Source of the DNA: Bacteroides oleiciplenus YIT 12058
Lineage (GTDB): Bacteria > Bacteroidota > Bacteroidia > Bacteroidales > Bacteroidaceae
Direction: 5' to 3'
Assembly (NCBI RefSeq): GCF_000315485.1
Contig: NZ_JH992946.1
Span: 339,300-403,299 of the forward strand
DNA: 64,000 nt
Part shown: one piece after another, positions 36,468 to 46,970 of the stretch
Numbering within the stretch: position 1 is the first letter of the stretch
Layout: each line of letters begins with the position of its first letter
Notes under the pieces: generated by a model
The model's database searches: none
Told to the model about the DNA's origin: nothing
Seen by the model: the letters and a program-made list of their open reading frames with translations, nothing else
Program-made: the position numbers and the translations under genes

Positions 36468-39400
36468 TTAGTTGTTATTTCTTTTTTTTATGTACTCTGA
36501 AGGTAATATACCATAGTATTCACGGAATGTTTTAGTAAAGTAAGAGTTGCTGTTGATACCAACCTGATACATAACTTCCGAAATGTTGTAATTTTTATCT
36601 TGAAGTAATTTGTAAGCTTGTTTCATTCTATAGTCCCGAATCAAGGCATTGATTGAGAGATTAGTTGTTGCCTTTATTTTACGATATAATTGGGTACGGC
36701 TGATATTCAGATTTTCGCATATTGTTCCGACTCCAAATTCGGAATTATGTATATTCTCTTGTATAATTTCCAATAATTTGTCCATAAAAGGATTTGTTGT
36801 AATTTGAGAATGCTCAATTTCGGTAGGCGTACTGCCTTGTATACTGGGCTTTTGCCGATATAGGATAATATTGCTTATTTTCATTAAAAGTACTTCGATA
36901 GAGAACGGCTTTAGAATATAATCTTCAGCTCCTTTGCTATATCCCAATTCAATATCCTCTTGACTGGCTTTGGCGGATAAAATTAAAATAGGAATGTGGT
37001 TTGTTATTAAATTCCCCTTTAGCATGGTGCATAACTCTAATCCGCTCTTTTCTTGTAACATGATATCAAGTAAAATTAAATCGGGGATATGTTTTTGAAT
37101 TTTATCCATGGCGGTATCTACATTGCAAGCGGTAATAACATTATATTTTTTAGTCAGATTCAGATAGAGGTACTCACGCATATCCTGATTATCTTCTACA
37201 ATCATAATTGTGAATTTGCTTTCAAAATAAAAAACATCTTCTGGTATAGATGATGCCTGCTCTTCGATAATAAGCTCATCTTCTGTGTAGTATTCCTCCC
37301 CTAATGGTAATTTTACGGAAAAAATAGTACCACCTTCGGTTGGAAGATTTTTTACTGAAATGGTTCCTTTATGTAGCGTTACTAAGTGCTGAACCAGTGC
37401 AAGCCCGATTCCCATACCAGAATTTTGCCATTGTTTGTTTTGATAGTAACGGTCAAAGATGTGTTCAATCTCATCCGGAGCAATTCCACATCCGGTATCT
37501 TCTACCGCCAATTCCACCCATTCTTTGTCTTGTGTAACAAAAACTGTGACGCAACCTTCTTCCGGAGTAAACTTTAAGGCATTCGATATGAGGTTACTGA
37601 TAATTTTGATGACTTTATCCTGATCAAAATACCCTATAATATCTGATGTTTCATATAATAAATTAAAGTCAATCTTATGTAGGCTGGCAGCTTCTTCAAA
37701 TCTGATGAAAATATCCTTAATGATGAAGACAATATTTATCTTCTTTACCTGCAATGGCACAGCCTCCTTATCAATTTTGCGTAAGTCTAGAAATTGGTAT
37801 ACAAGGTTATTCAAATGTTCTACATTACGCTGGATGATATTGAGTTTTGTAGAATTTGATGACGGATCATTATTGAGTAATACATCGTTTAGTGGCGCTG
37901 ATATGAGAGTCAGGGCTGTACGTATCTCATGTGAAATGTTTGTGTGGAATTTTAGTTTGGTATCATTTAGTATCCGTTCATGTTCTCGCTGGATATGTTC
38001 TATTTGAATATCTTTTTTAAGTTTGTATTGAATTGCATAATACCTGAAGATAATGAGAATAATACCAATTATGGTTAGAACGTAAAGTGTATAGGCCCAC
38101 CATGTATTCCAAGGGGCAGGTTCCACTTTAATTGAAATACTTCGCTCTGTATTACTCCATATACCATCACAATTTGCAGCACGAACTCTGAAGGTATAAA
38201 TTCCCGCCCGTAACTGATTATAGCTCGCACTTCTATTTTGGGCGGTGGAATAATGCCATTCAGAATCTGCTCCTTCCAGTATGTAAGCATAGTAAACTCG
38301 TGCTGGATTTTGAAAATCAGGTGCCAGGAAATTAAGGGTGAAGTTGTTGTTATGATGATCAATTGTTATTTGGTTTTTCGTGAGAAGATTCTTTTTATGA
38401 GAGTTTGAAATCAGTTGACTGTTTTGGGACTTCTCATAGAAATTGTTAATTGTCAGGCTCGTTATTTGTGGAGCGGCAGTATAAACATTATCCTTTATTT
38501 CTTGTGGATTGAAATATGTAATGCCATTGATAGTGCCGATATATAGAGTGTTATTTTTATCATCAAAGAAGCTGGCTTCAGTTGTAGCGTTACTACAAAG
38601 CCCATCATTATAATAATATTCCCGATAATAGTTGGTTGTTGGGTTATAACGTAATAACCCCTGACTGGTGTTTAACCATAATTCTCCTTTGTCATCTTCT
38701 ATAATATTCATTATTTTACTATTGGATAATTTTGGAGAAGTGTCTATATTTAAAATCGTTCGATTTATTAAATCAATACAACTCATCCCGGAATCTGTTG
38801 CAATCCATACGTATTGTCCTTCACTTGAAGGGCATATACTCCACACTTGATTACTTTTAATGGGAGAATCTTTGGTTGTGATTATCTTATAATCAGTAAT
38901 GTTGGATTGTCTGTCAAGGTTTAATATATAAATCCCTTTGGAGCGGGAACCAAACCATAAATTTCCTTTTATATCTTTTTTCATGCAAAAGATATCTTGT
39001 GTATAGGGTGTTTCAAAATAGTGGAATTGGAAATCTGGTTTAAATAAATTCTTTAAACGAAGTAAATGACCTGTGCCACCTATCCAAATTGCACCTTGGT
39101 TATCTTGTATAATTGCACTGGCGGAGTGTATTTTTTCATAAATGTCGTGTGGAATGCCATTTATATCTAATAAATTGTATAAACGTTTATTACGATAGAT
39201 GTAAACGTTACGATTGGTACAAATCCAGATATTGTATTCCGCATCTTCAAATATGGCATTGAAATTCTGTTTTCTATCAATATTAAGTTCTGTATAACTA
39301 TCATTTTCCAACATATAGACCCCACCTAATTTGATGCCAATCCATAATCTGTTTTGCGAATCTTTTAAAATAGAACGGATTAGGGGGCGTGCTTCCCGAT

Positions 39401-40445
39401 TGGGCATTTTTAGTGTACGGAAATGCTTGGAATTAAGGTTCATTATCGCTATTCCGCCATGTCCTGATCCTATCCATAAGCACTTAGATTTATCTACATA
39501 GAAGTTTCTAATCAGATTGGAACTGAAGAAGGAATGAGAATTTAGAGCGGGAGATAGAATTGAGTATTTCCTTTCTCCATCGTCTTTGTTGATGAGAATG
39601 ATTCCGTCACCTTCTGTCCCCGCTATATATACGTTCTCCTTTAATTGGGTGATGGTGGTTAGCGGATTGGCGATTTCCGTTTTATAGAAATACATCTCAT
39701 TCTGTTCTTTTATGTATAGCCCTTGTGGATGTGAAACTAGGATAGAGGAGGTCGAATCGCAATATATGTCTTGTGCGGTACGTATAAAATCATCCTGATG
39801 ACGCTCTACCAAATTCCTATCTTCATCCAGGCAGATTATTTCTTCTGAAGTGAGTATCCATAATTGCTTATCGGAAGAGTGCACTATCTTCTTTATAATA
39901 GTATTATTTAGACTGGCTATTTCTGTTTTATGTGGAATAATTCTTTTGCTTTTATCTGGGATATTGAAGAAGAAAAGCCCATTGGAAGTGCCTATCCAAA
40001 TGACCCCGTCAGTTCCTTCCGTCAAAGCTCTGCAGTCTGTCCATATTTGTCCTTCGGGGATACTGAATGTGTCATCATCATAGTTATATAGATTTAAGCA
40101 AGGGGTACCTTCTGTTCCTATCCATATGTTTCCTTTGGAATCTTCGAATGTAGAAATGACTCTGTTGTTGCTTAGTGATGTTGTATCTCCACTGATGTGA
40201 TGATAATTGTTACAGGTATATCCGTCATAACGGCATAGTCCGTCATAGGTACCCAACCACATGAATCCTTTTTTATCTTGGGTGATGGAAGTTACCGCTT
40301 GTTGTGGTAATCCTTCGTTTACAGAGATGATTTGCAAACGGGAATTTAGGCTATAGAAATCTGTCTCTTTTGCAGATATGTGAATCGAAAGAGATATAAA
40401 TGATAATAGCCAGATAAATTTTAGTATTTTTGATATCATGTACAT
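36468..40445 (-). CDS. Hybrid two-component system sensor-regulator (HTCS)
   Basis: About 1325 residues from the preferred start MYMISKILKF (40445; 40439 is also possible). Order of parts: a signal peptide, a periplasmic double beta-propeller of Reg_prop repeats (about 40-710, repeating W-I/L-G-T/S blocks such as GFMWLGTYDGLCRYDG), a Y_Y_Y domain (about 715-780), a membrane helix (about 784-806), HisKA with His839 in HTNISHEIRTALT, HATPase_c (N box near 955, DTGCGIAP, GMGIGLAL), a receiver with Asp1127 in LILLDIMLQEKSG, and an AraC HTH at the C-terminus. It senses a glycan fragment in the periplasm and activates the divergent susC-led operon. All catalytic residues appear intact. Confidence 0.95.
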   Translation of the reverse strand: MYMISKILKFIWLLSFISLSIHISAKETDFYSLNSRLQIISVNEGLPQQAVTSITQDKKGFMWLGTYDGLCRYDGYTCNNYHHISGDTTSLSNNRVISTFEDSKGNIWIGTEGTPCLNLYNYDDDTFSIPEGQIWTDCRALTEGTDGVIWIGTSNGLFFFNIPDKSKRIIPHKTEIASLNNTIIKKIVHSSDKQLWILTSEEIICLDEDRNLVERHQDDFIRTAQDIYCDSTSSILVSHPQGLYIKEQNEMYFYKTEIANPLTTITQLKENVYIAGTEGDGIILINKDDGERKYSILSPALNSHSFFSSNLIRNFYVDKSKCLWIGSGHGGIAIMNLNSKHFRTLKMPNREARPLIRSILKDSQNRLWIGIKLGGVYMLENDSYTELNIDRKQNFNAIFEDAEYNIWICTNRNVYIYRNKRLYNLLDINGIPHDIYEKIHSASAIIQDNQGAIWIGGTGHLLRLKNLFKPDFQFHYFETPYTQDIFCMKKDIKGNLWFGSRSKGIYILNLDRQSNITDYKIITTKDSPIKSNQVWSICPSSEGQYVWIATDSGMSCIDLINRTILNIDTSPKLSNSKIMNIIEDDKGELWLNTSQGLLRYNPTTNYYREYYYNDGLCSNATTEASFFDDKNNTLYIGTINGITYFNPQEIKDNVYTAAPQITSLTINNFYEKSQNSQLISNSHKKNLLTKNQITIDHHNNNFTLNFLAPDFQNPARVYYAYILEGADSEWHYSTAQNRSASYNQLRAGIYTFRVRAANCDGIWSNTERSISIKVEPAPWNTWWAYTLYVLTIIGIILIIFRYYAIQYKLKKDIQIEHIQREHERILNDTKLKFHTNISHEIRTALTLISAPLNDVLLNNDPSSNSTKLNIIQRNVEHLNNLVYQFLDLRKIDKEAVPLQVKKINIVFIIKDIFIRFEEAASLHKIDFNLLYETSDIIGYFDQDKVIKIISNLISNALKFTPEEGCVTVFVTQDKEWVELAVEDTGCGIAPDEIEHIFDRYYQNKQWQNSGMGIGLALVQHLVTLHKGTISVKNLPTEGGTIFSVKLPLGEEYYTEDELIIEEQASSIPEDVFYFESKFTIMIVEDNQDMREYLYLNLTKKYNVITACNVDTAMDKIQKHIPDLILLDIMLQEKSGLELCTMLKGNLITNHIPILILSAKASQEDIELGYSKGAEDYILKPFSIEVLLMKISNIILYRQKPSIQGSTPTEIEHSQITTNPFMDKLLEIIQENIHNSEFGVGTICENLNISRTQLYRKIKATTNLSINALIRDYRMKQAYKLLQDKNYNISEVMYQVGINSNSYFTKTFREYYGILPSEYIKKRNNN

Positions 40446-40532
40446 GATAGATTTAATGGTTATGTGGGGCAAGTTACTTATTTATTTTATATAGATATAT
40501 TCGGTTTTTTATATTTTTAATCCGATGGTTGA

Positions 40533-40591
40533 TTTGAGCAAAGAAAAGGTACTTTTGAGCGGGTGTGCTATGGGAGGAGCGCTTACTTTTG
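40533..40591 (+). promoter_or_regulatory. susC-operon control region: HTCS-type direct repeat and promoter
   Basis: TTTGAGC occurs at 40533-40539 and again at 40554-40560, exactly 21 bp (two helical turns) apart. A -7 element TACTTTTG lies at 40584-40591. AraC-type HTCS proteins commonly bind direct repeats at such spacing just upstream of susC promoters. The nearest TTTG is 26 bp from the -7, too far for a good -33, as expected for an activator-dependent promoter. Confidence 0.6.
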
Positions 40592-40638
40592 TGCAGAAAT
40601 CAACCTATTGTTTAATTTAAAATTATATTCTAAATGCT

Positions 40639-43600
40639 ATGAGAAGTTTCTTAATACTATGCTTTTTGTTCTTGATGTGTGGCTTTACTGTGCAAGCGCA
40701 AGTAAAAGTACAAGGTTTGGTTCGTTTGGCATCTGACAAAGAACCCATTGCTGGAGCTACTGTTCTTATTAAGGGTATGAATACAGGAACAGTAACGGAT
40801 ATGGAAGGACGTTTCTCCTTAACTTTGAATACTGTTCCTGCTACATTGGCTGTTTCTTTTTTGGGGATGAAGACTAAGGAAGTTAAAGTCATAAGCTCGA
40901 CTCCGGTGAACTTGGATATTCTGTTGGAAGAAGACCAGACACAAATAGATGAAGTGGTTGTGATAGGCTATGGGACAGTCCGGAAGAGTGATTTGACGGG
41001 CTCTGTTTCTACGATGAAAGGGAGCGATGTCGGTAATGCCCATATGCTTTCTCTTGACCAGTCCATGGCAGGGCGTATGGCTGGTGTAAACATAACCAAT
41101 ACGAGTGGAGAACCTGGTGCTGGTATTAGTATTCAAATTCGTGGTACCGGTTCTATTAATTCGGATAGCGAACCTCTTTATGTGATTGATGGGGCGCCCA
41201 TAACGAAGGATGCCGGAACAGGAGTTGGTAATATTGACGGGCTTAGTTCGGCCGTTGTGAATCCGCTCTCTTCCATCAATCCTAATGATATTCATTCCAT
41301 TGAAATTTTGAAGGATGCGTCTGCTACGGCTATTTATGGTTCTCGTGGTGCAAATGGCGTTGTTTTGATTACAACTAAGTCGGGAATGGTTGGAAAACCC
41401 GTAGTTACATTTGGAGCGAGTGTAGGCTTTAGCAATGTTTCTAAGAAGATTGACGTTTTGAATGGAACGGATTATTTGAATTATATGGCACATGAACGTA
41501 AGGATAACACATATATAGAAAAATATGATTCGCTGATGAATACTCCTTCCCAAAATTGGCAGGATGCTCTTTTTAAGACTGCAATCACACAAGATTATAA
41601 TGTCGGTGTTCGTGGTGGTACAGAAAGTACAAAATACGCGTTGAGTGCTGCTTATACCGATCAGCAAGGTACGGTTGACAATTCCGGTTTCAATCGTTTT
41701 ACAATTCGTTCCCGCATTGATCAGAATATTGGTAAACGTATTAAAGTAGGTGTAAATCTCAGTTATGCAGCTTTCACACAAGATGGGGTACCTTCTGGGG
41801 GCTCAAAAGATGCAGGAGCCGATGTGTTTCAGCAAGCACTCACTTATCGTCCGGTAAATTATCGTTCGAACGAAACAGATTTGGCAGAAAGTGGTGAATT
41901 GAGTGATGATTATAATATGCAGTCAAATCCAAAGGATTATGTGCAGCAGGTTCGGAACACATTAAATAATACTCGAATGATAATCAATACGTATGCAGAG
42001 TATGAATTTATGAAGGGGCTGCTTTTTAAAACTTCTTATAATCTGGATGACACCAAAACAGATAAGAATATTTTTTATCCGGCTTCCATTGCGGCTGGCG
42101 CGGCAACTAATGGTCGGGGAACTAATGCTTGGGCAAAACGAAGAAACTGGTCTTGGGAGAACCTACTAACTTACAGTACGGTTATTCATAAAGATCATAG
42201 TATTAATGCGATACTTGGCTATACGATGGAAAAACAAACAGGGCGGAACTTTTCTATTGAAACTCGTGATTATATGGATGTTTTTGCTTCGTTGCCTGGA
42301 GGTAATGTGGGACATGGCTTGTCTACTATGGCTCCGGTTGTGTCAGAATTCAGCAGTACATTGGTGTCTTATCTGGGGCGTATCAATTACTCGTATAAGG
42401 GGAAGTATCTTTTCACGGCCAGTGTTCGTTCTGATGGTTCAAGTAAATTCCCGAAGGGCAAGAAATTCTCCTACTTTCCTTCTGTTGCATTAGCTTGGAA
42501 TATGAAAAAAGAATCATTCATGAAATCTCTGGAAGCAATTGAAGATCTGAAACTTCGGTTAAGTTATGGGCGTACAGGTAATCAAGGTATTCCTCCTTAT
42601 AGCAGCCAGGAAGTTTATGCGAATGTGTATTATTCGTTTAATCAGTCTGGTGGAATGAAACCCTCTTCTGCACTAAAACCTGGTATTATTGTTCAGTCAA
42701 TAGCTAACCCGGATTTAACATGGGAGACTACTGAGCAATACAATGTGGGCTTGGATTTGGGTTTGCTTCGCAATAGAATAACTTTGTCTGTAGATGCTTA
42801 TTTCAAGAAAACGTTTGATTTGTTACTTTCTAAGCCACTGGACTATAGCATGGGATTTGCTTCTATGATGTATAATTCCGGTAGTCTTGAAAATAAAGGT
42901 ATTGAATTTGTACTGAATACGGTCAATGTGTCACATCGCAATTTCTCATGGACATCTTCTTTCAACCTTTCCTTTAATCGGAATAAAGTTTTAAATTTAG
43001 GTGATAATGCTGCATTAACCTTTAATGGTGGAAATCTCTATAATGAAGCATTTATCCTTCAACCGGGGCAGCCTGTTGGTACAATGTATGGTTTTATCTA
43101 CGATGGTGTTTACACATACGGTGATTATAAAAACTTCTATATCGATCAGGATCCGTCAAAGGGCCTGGTTTCTAAAGAACAATGTACTGCTATCTATGAA
43201 CGTATTAAGAGTGGATCGGAAAAAGCGGTATTGATGGATGGACAACCCAAATATGCAGGCGGAATCCCATTACCCGGCAGTGCTAAGTTTCGTGATATTG
43301 TTGGAGAAGATAATAATGTGACGCCTGAAGACCGGACTTATATAGGAAACAGCGATCCTAAGTTCTTTGGAGGATTTGTCAATAAATTCGAGTTTAAAGG
43401 TTTTGATATTAATCTTTTTATGCAATTCTCTTATGGGAATAAATTTCTCGTAGCCAATTATTTCCCCCTTCAGGGATATGATACAAGAAATATTCTGCAA
43501 GATATTTATGACAATGCATGGAGACCCTACCGGGATAGTAATGTATGGCCTGACTATACCATTGATTCTTATAAGTCCGTAGCATCCAGTATGGTGGTTG

Positions 43601-43845
43601 AGGATGGCTCTTATCTGAAAATCAAAGATCTGACTATTGGCTATACTATTCCTACGCAATGGTTGAACTCTGTTGGCATTAGTAAGGCTCGCATTTATCT
43701 GACTGGTCAGAATTTGTTCACTTTTACCAAATTCAAATGGTATGACCCGGAGGTGGCGTCCAACAATCCGATTATGGGCGGTTTTTATCGTTTCACTTAT
43801 CCGAGTTCAAGGACTATTATTACTGGAATATCACTTAGTTTCTAA
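40639..43845 (+). CDS. SusC-like TonB-linked outer-membrane transporter
   Basis: 1068 residues with a signal peptide ending FTVQAQ. A carboxypeptidase-D-like domain (about 22-105) is followed by the TonB-box and plug start EVVVIGYGTVRKSDLTGSV, the SusC-signature plug motif SIEILKDASATAIYGSRGANGVVLITTK, and the barrel ending IITGISLSF. It imports oligosaccharides together with the SusD lipoprotein encoded 19 bp downstream. It is divergent from the HTCS gene, which probably controls it. Confidence 0.96.
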   Translation: MRSFLILCFLFLMCGFTVQAQVKVQGLVRLASDKEPIAGATVLIKGMNTGTVTDMEGRFSLTLNTVPATLAVSFLGMKTKEVKVISSTPVNLDILLEEDQTQIDEVVVIGYGTVRKSDLTGSVSTMKGSDVGNAHMLSLDQSMAGRMAGVNITNTSGEPGAGISIQIRGTGSINSDSEPLYVIDGAPITKDAGTGVGNIDGLSSAVVNPLSSINPNDIHSIEILKDASATAIYGSRGANGVVLITTKSGMVGKPVVTFGASVGFSNVSKKIDVLNGTDYLNYMAHERKDNTYIEKYDSLMNTPSQNWQDALFKTAITQDYNVGVRGGTESTKYALSAAYTDQQGTVDNSGFNRFTIRSRIDQNIGKRIKVGVNLSYAAFTQDGVPSGGSKDAGADVFQQALTYRPVNYRSNETDLAESGELSDDYNMQSNPKDYVQQVRNTLNNTRMIINTYAEYEFMKGLLFKTSYNLDDTKTDKNIFYPASIAAGAATNGRGTNAWAKRRNWSWENLLTYSTVIHKDHSINAILGYTMEKQTGRNFSIETRDYMDVFASLPGGNVGHGLSTMAPVVSEFSSTLVSYLGRINYSYKGKYLFTASVRSDGSSKFPKGKKFSYFPSVALAWNMKKESFMKSLEAIEDLKLRLSYGRTGNQGIPPYSSQEVYANVYYSFNQSGGMKPSSALKPGIIVQSIANPDLTWETTEQYNVGLDLGLLRNRITLSVDAYFKKTFDLLLSKPLDYSMGFASMMYNSGSLENKGIEFVLNTVNVSHRNFSWTSSFNLSFNRNKVLNLGDNAALTFNGGNLYNEAFILQPGQPVGTMYGFIYDGVYTYGDYKNFYIDQDPSKGLVSKEQCTAIYERIKSGSEKAVLMDGQPKYAGGIPLPGSAKFRDIVGEDNNVTPEDRTYIGNSDPKFFGGFVNKFEFKGFDINLFMQFSYGNKFLVANYFPLQGYDTRNILQDIYDNAWRPYRDSNVWPDYTIDSYKSVASSMVVEDGSYLKIKDLTIGYTIPTQWLNSVGISKARIYLTGQNLFTFTKFKWYDPEVASNNPIMGGFYRFTYPSSRTIITGISLSF

Positions 43846-43864
43846 TTTAAAGCACAATAGAATT

Positions 43865-45601
43865 ATGAAAAATAAATTATTAAATCAAGTTTTATTGCTG
43901 ACATTCCTGATACTGTCAGTATCTTGTGAAACGTCTTTTCTGGATGAGAAAGTGACTACTTCATTGAGTAAAGATCAACTTTACAAAAAAACGGCGGATT
44001 ATGAAATGGCCCTGATGGGAGTATATGATATGCTCGGGGCACGTAGTTTGCCAATCATGGACGGAGGCATTTTGAATTATCTATGCAATTACAATGGAGG
44101 TGTTCCTTTATTGGGCGAACTGGCAACTGATGAAATGTGTTCTTCTGCGGCAGGAGCATCTAAACAACTGTTTTTGGAGGAGCTGGATAAATGTAAATCA
44201 ACCGGACAGAATACGATTGTGAAATCTGTGTATGCAGGACAGTATGCTATGATTAATCAGGCTAATGCTCTAATTTTTAATGCAGATAAGCTTAGTGAGC
44301 CAAATTCAGCAATTAAACAATATGTGGCAGAAGCTAAATTCTTGCGTGCCTTGTGTTATTATAATTTGGTATCGCTTTATGGCGGAGTGGTTTGCACTAC
44401 ATTACCCGGTTCTGAGAGAGTTGGGACTGTACTACCCCGTTCATCGACAGAAAAAGTGTATGAGCAGATATTTCAGGATTTGAAAGATGCGTATGCAACA
44501 CTTCCTAAGAGTTTTGCGGTCGAGAAGGAGTTTGGCCGTGCAACAAGTGTTGCTGCGGCTGCGTTGTTGGCTCGTGCAAGTTTAACCGCTGCAACCATGG
44601 GTAAATATGCCGGAATAACTGGTGAATTGGCATTAGAAGGTGGCATTAATTCCTATGAATGGGCCCGTAATATGGAAAAAGAGTTATTTACGCAGGCCAA
44701 AACTTATGCTGATAAAGTAATAAAGGAAGGTTTCTCTTCAGAAGACGCATTGTTATCCATGCCCTATGAACAGAGCTTCTATCCTTATGAAAATACGGTT
44801 GAAGTAATTTTTGATGTTCAGTTCCAATATGGATTTTCACAATCGGAAGGCGGATGGGTTGGACGAATTTCGGGACCGGATTCATGGAACTGGGCTATAC
44901 CTACAGGAAATATTGCTAATACTTATATGCCGTTTGGTGGAAAAACAATAGGAGAGAACTTTCCAACACCGGCAACGAAAGCTAATTGTGATATGCGTAA
45001 GTACAAAAATATCACGAGTTTCAAATATAAAGGAAATGGAACGCTGTGGCCTCCACTGGCAACTGATAAGACTTATAATATAGGAAAATATGCTGTGGAG
45101 AAGGTAAAGGATTACCCCAATCAGGAACATCCTCATAATTTTGTAGTACTCCGTCTTGCTGAAATTTATTTGATTTGGGCGGAAGCAGATGCAGAGTTAA
45201 ATAACGGTCCCACTGTTGATGCATACCGTATGATAAACTACGTTAGACGGCGGGCTGCCGATGCTAATATTTTGCCTGATTTGAATAGGGAAAATTTGGA
45301 TGATCCTGCAGTACTAAAACCGATTCTGGGAATCACGCCACAAACAGAACTTGAAAAATTCCGTCTTGCTTTGTTACAAGAACGTATGCTGGAGTTTGTG
45401 GGCGAGGGAATCCGTAAAGTTGATATGATACGTTCAGGTTGGAGTGCTGAGCTTTTAGAAAATGTGAATGTTTCTGATTATGATGAGGTTAAATACCTAT
45501 ATATGAGACGCATGTTTGAAGAATACAGTATCTTCTTACCTATTCCATCCCGGGAGGTGACTATTTCCAATGGTATTATAATTCAAAACTATGGTTATTA
45601 A
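43865..45601 (+). CDS. SusD-like glycan-binding lipoprotein
   Basis: The start MKNKLLNQVLL (43865) gives a lipoprotein signal with the box LSVSC; the longer frame overlaps susC. The 578-residue product shows SusD/RagB features: the N-terminal FLDEKVTTSLSKDQLYKT, TPR-like helices with AEAKFLRALCYYNLVSLYGGV, and the C-terminal RLAEIYLIWAEADAEL and LALLQERMLEFVGEGIRKVDMIRSG. It caps the SusC barrel and captures glycan at the cell surface. The downstream sulfatase frame overlaps its end. Confidence 0.95.
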   Translation: MKNKLLNQVLLLTFLILSVSCETSFLDEKVTTSLSKDQLYKKTADYEMALMGVYDMLGARSLPIMDGGILNYLCNYNGGVPLLGELATDEMCSSAAGASKQLFLEELDKCKSTGQNTIVKSVYAGQYAMINQANALIFNADKLSEPNSAIKQYVAEAKFLRALCYYNLVSLYGGVVCTTLPGSERVGTVLPRSSTEKVYEQIFQDLKDAYATLPKSFAVEKEFGRATSVAAAALLARASLTAATMGKYAGITGELALEGGINSYEWARNMEKELFTQAKTYADKVIKEGFSSEDALLSMPYEQSFYPYENTVEVIFDVQFQYGFSQSEGGWVGRISGPDSWNWAIPTGNIANTYMPFGGKTIGENFPTPATKANCDMRKYKNITSFKYKGNGTLWPPLATDKTYNIGKYAVEKVKDYPNQEHPHNFVVLRLAEIYLIWAEADAELNNGPTVDAYRMINYVRRRAADANILPDLNRENLDDPAVLKPILGITPQTELEKFRLALLQERMLEFVGEGIRKVDMIRSGWSAELLENVNVSDYDEVKYLYMRRMFEEYSIFLPIPSREVTISNGIIIQNYGY

Positions 45602-45605
45602 AACA

Positions 45606-46964
45606 ATGAAGTCGATACCTTTATTATTTGCAGTTGGCGGGGTTGCCATATCTTCCGTAGCCCATGCAAGTTCACCGCAAAAGCTTGATGAACAGAAGCC
45701 GAATATATTATTGATTATGGTTGATGATTTAGGTTTGGGGGATCTCTCCTGTCAATATGCCAGAGATCTTCAAACTCCTAATATTGATAAGTTATTCTCT
45801 GATGGTGTTCGTTTAAATAATTTCTATGCGAATTCTTCGGTGTCTTCACCGAGCAGGGCAGGGTTGCTCACTGGTTGTTATCCTGATATGGTTGGAGTCC
45901 CCGGTGTTATTCGTACGGAAACAACAGCAAGCTGGGGATACTTATCTCCTGAAGCTATATTATTACCTCAAATGATGAAGAAAGCCGAGTATAACACTGC
46001 TATTATTGGGAAATGGCACTTAGGACTTGAAGAACCTAATCTGCCTAATAGTCGTGGTTTTGACTTTTTTCATGGTTTTTTGGGAGATATGATGGATAAT
46101 TATTATACTCATCTGCGTCGCGGACACAATTATATGCGCCTCAATGAGGAGGTGATTGAGCCTACAGGGCATGCTACTGATTTGTTTTCATCTTGGGCAT
46201 TGGATTATTTCGATACTATGCGTAAGAGTAAAGTTCCATTTTTTCTTTATCTGGCTTATAATGCTCCGCATGTACCCTTGCAACCTCCAACGGAGTGGTT
46301 GGAAAGGGTTCGTGAAAGAGAGCCGGGAATATCGGAGAAGCGTGCTAAATTGGTTGCATTGATAGAACATCTGGATTATAATATAGGGAGAGTTTACAAG
46401 GCGCTTGAAGAGTCGGGTCAACTTGATAATACATTAATTATATTCTGTTCTGACAACGGTGGAGATGCCGGTGCAGAAGCTAATAATGGTCCTGTGCGTG
46501 GCTCAAAAGGAGATATGTACGAGGGGGGTATCAAAGTCCCCTGTGCAGTTTATTGGAGAAACCATCTGAAACCGAGGAGTATAGACGATTTAGTAATCAT
46601 GTCTGATATCTTTCCAACGTTGTGTGATTTGGTGAGTATACCTGTAAACCACCGGATTGACGGTATTTCACTGTTACCTCTATTTCTTGGTGAAAAGCAG
46701 TGTACGGATGACCGGATGATATTTTGGGTGCGACGCGAACATGCTGAGTTAGGAGGTAAAACACAGAATGCTGTTCGTTATAAAAACTATAAGCTATTGC
46801 AGAATCGTTCGTTTGATGCGCTCGAATACTTTGATTTAGAAAAAGACTCGTGTGAATCACATTCCATGAAAAAGGATGATATGTACACGAAGTTGTATCG
46901 AGGCATGATCGATCATTACCGGGTGTCCGGTTCAGTGCCTTGGCAAAAACCATTAAAATACTGA
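45606..46964 (+). CDS. Serine-type S1-family sulfatase
   Basis: The preferred start MKSIPLLFAVGG (45606) begins a signal peptide ending SVAHA. The formylglycine motif is S-S-P-S-R (Ser85 of the longer frame) in SVSSPSRAGLLTG, so the enzyme needs an anaerobic sulfatase-maturing radical-SAM enzyme encoded elsewhere. Metal-binding Asp pair: IMVDDLGLGD. GKWHLGLEE and CSDNGGDAGAEANNGPVRGSKGDMYEGG are typical S1 blocks. It removes sulfate from the imported or surface glycan. It follows SusD directly, which marks the PUL substrate as sulfated. The regiospecificity cannot be read. Confidence 0.92.
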   Translation: MKSIPLLFAVGGVAISSVAHASSPQKLDEQKPNILLIMVDDLGLGDLSCQYARDLQTPNIDKLFSDGVRLNNFYANSSVSSPSRAGLLTGCYPDMVGVPGVIRTETTASWGYLSPEAILLPQMMKKAEYNTAIIGKWHLGLEEPNLPNSRGFDFFHGFLGDMMDNYYTHLRRGHNYMRLNEEVIEPTGHATDLFSSWALDYFDTMRKSKVPFFLYLAYNAPHVPLQPPTEWLERVREREPGISEKRAKLVALIEHLDYNIGRVYKALEESGQLDNTLIIFCSDNGGDAGAEANNGPVRGSKGDMYEGGIKVPCAVYWRNHLKPRSIDDLVIMSDIFPTLCDLVSIPVNHRIDGISLLPLFLGEKQCTDDRMIFWVRREHAELGGKTQNAVRYKNYKLLQNRSFDALEYFDLEKDSCESHSMKKDDMYTKLYRGMIDHYRVSGSVPWQKPLKY

Positions 46965-46970
46965 TAAAGC

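Noticed and set aside
40550..40591. Two TACTTTTG boxes as a normal tandem promoter for susC
   Set aside because: The first has a TTTG only 13 bp upstream and the second 26 bp upstream, so neither forms a standard -33/-7 pair; an activator-dependent promoter with direct repeats fits better.
40819..41781. 320-residue minus-strand ORF inside susC
   Set aside because: Antisense of the conserved SusC plug and barrel start; low-complexity Asn/Ile/Thr translation.
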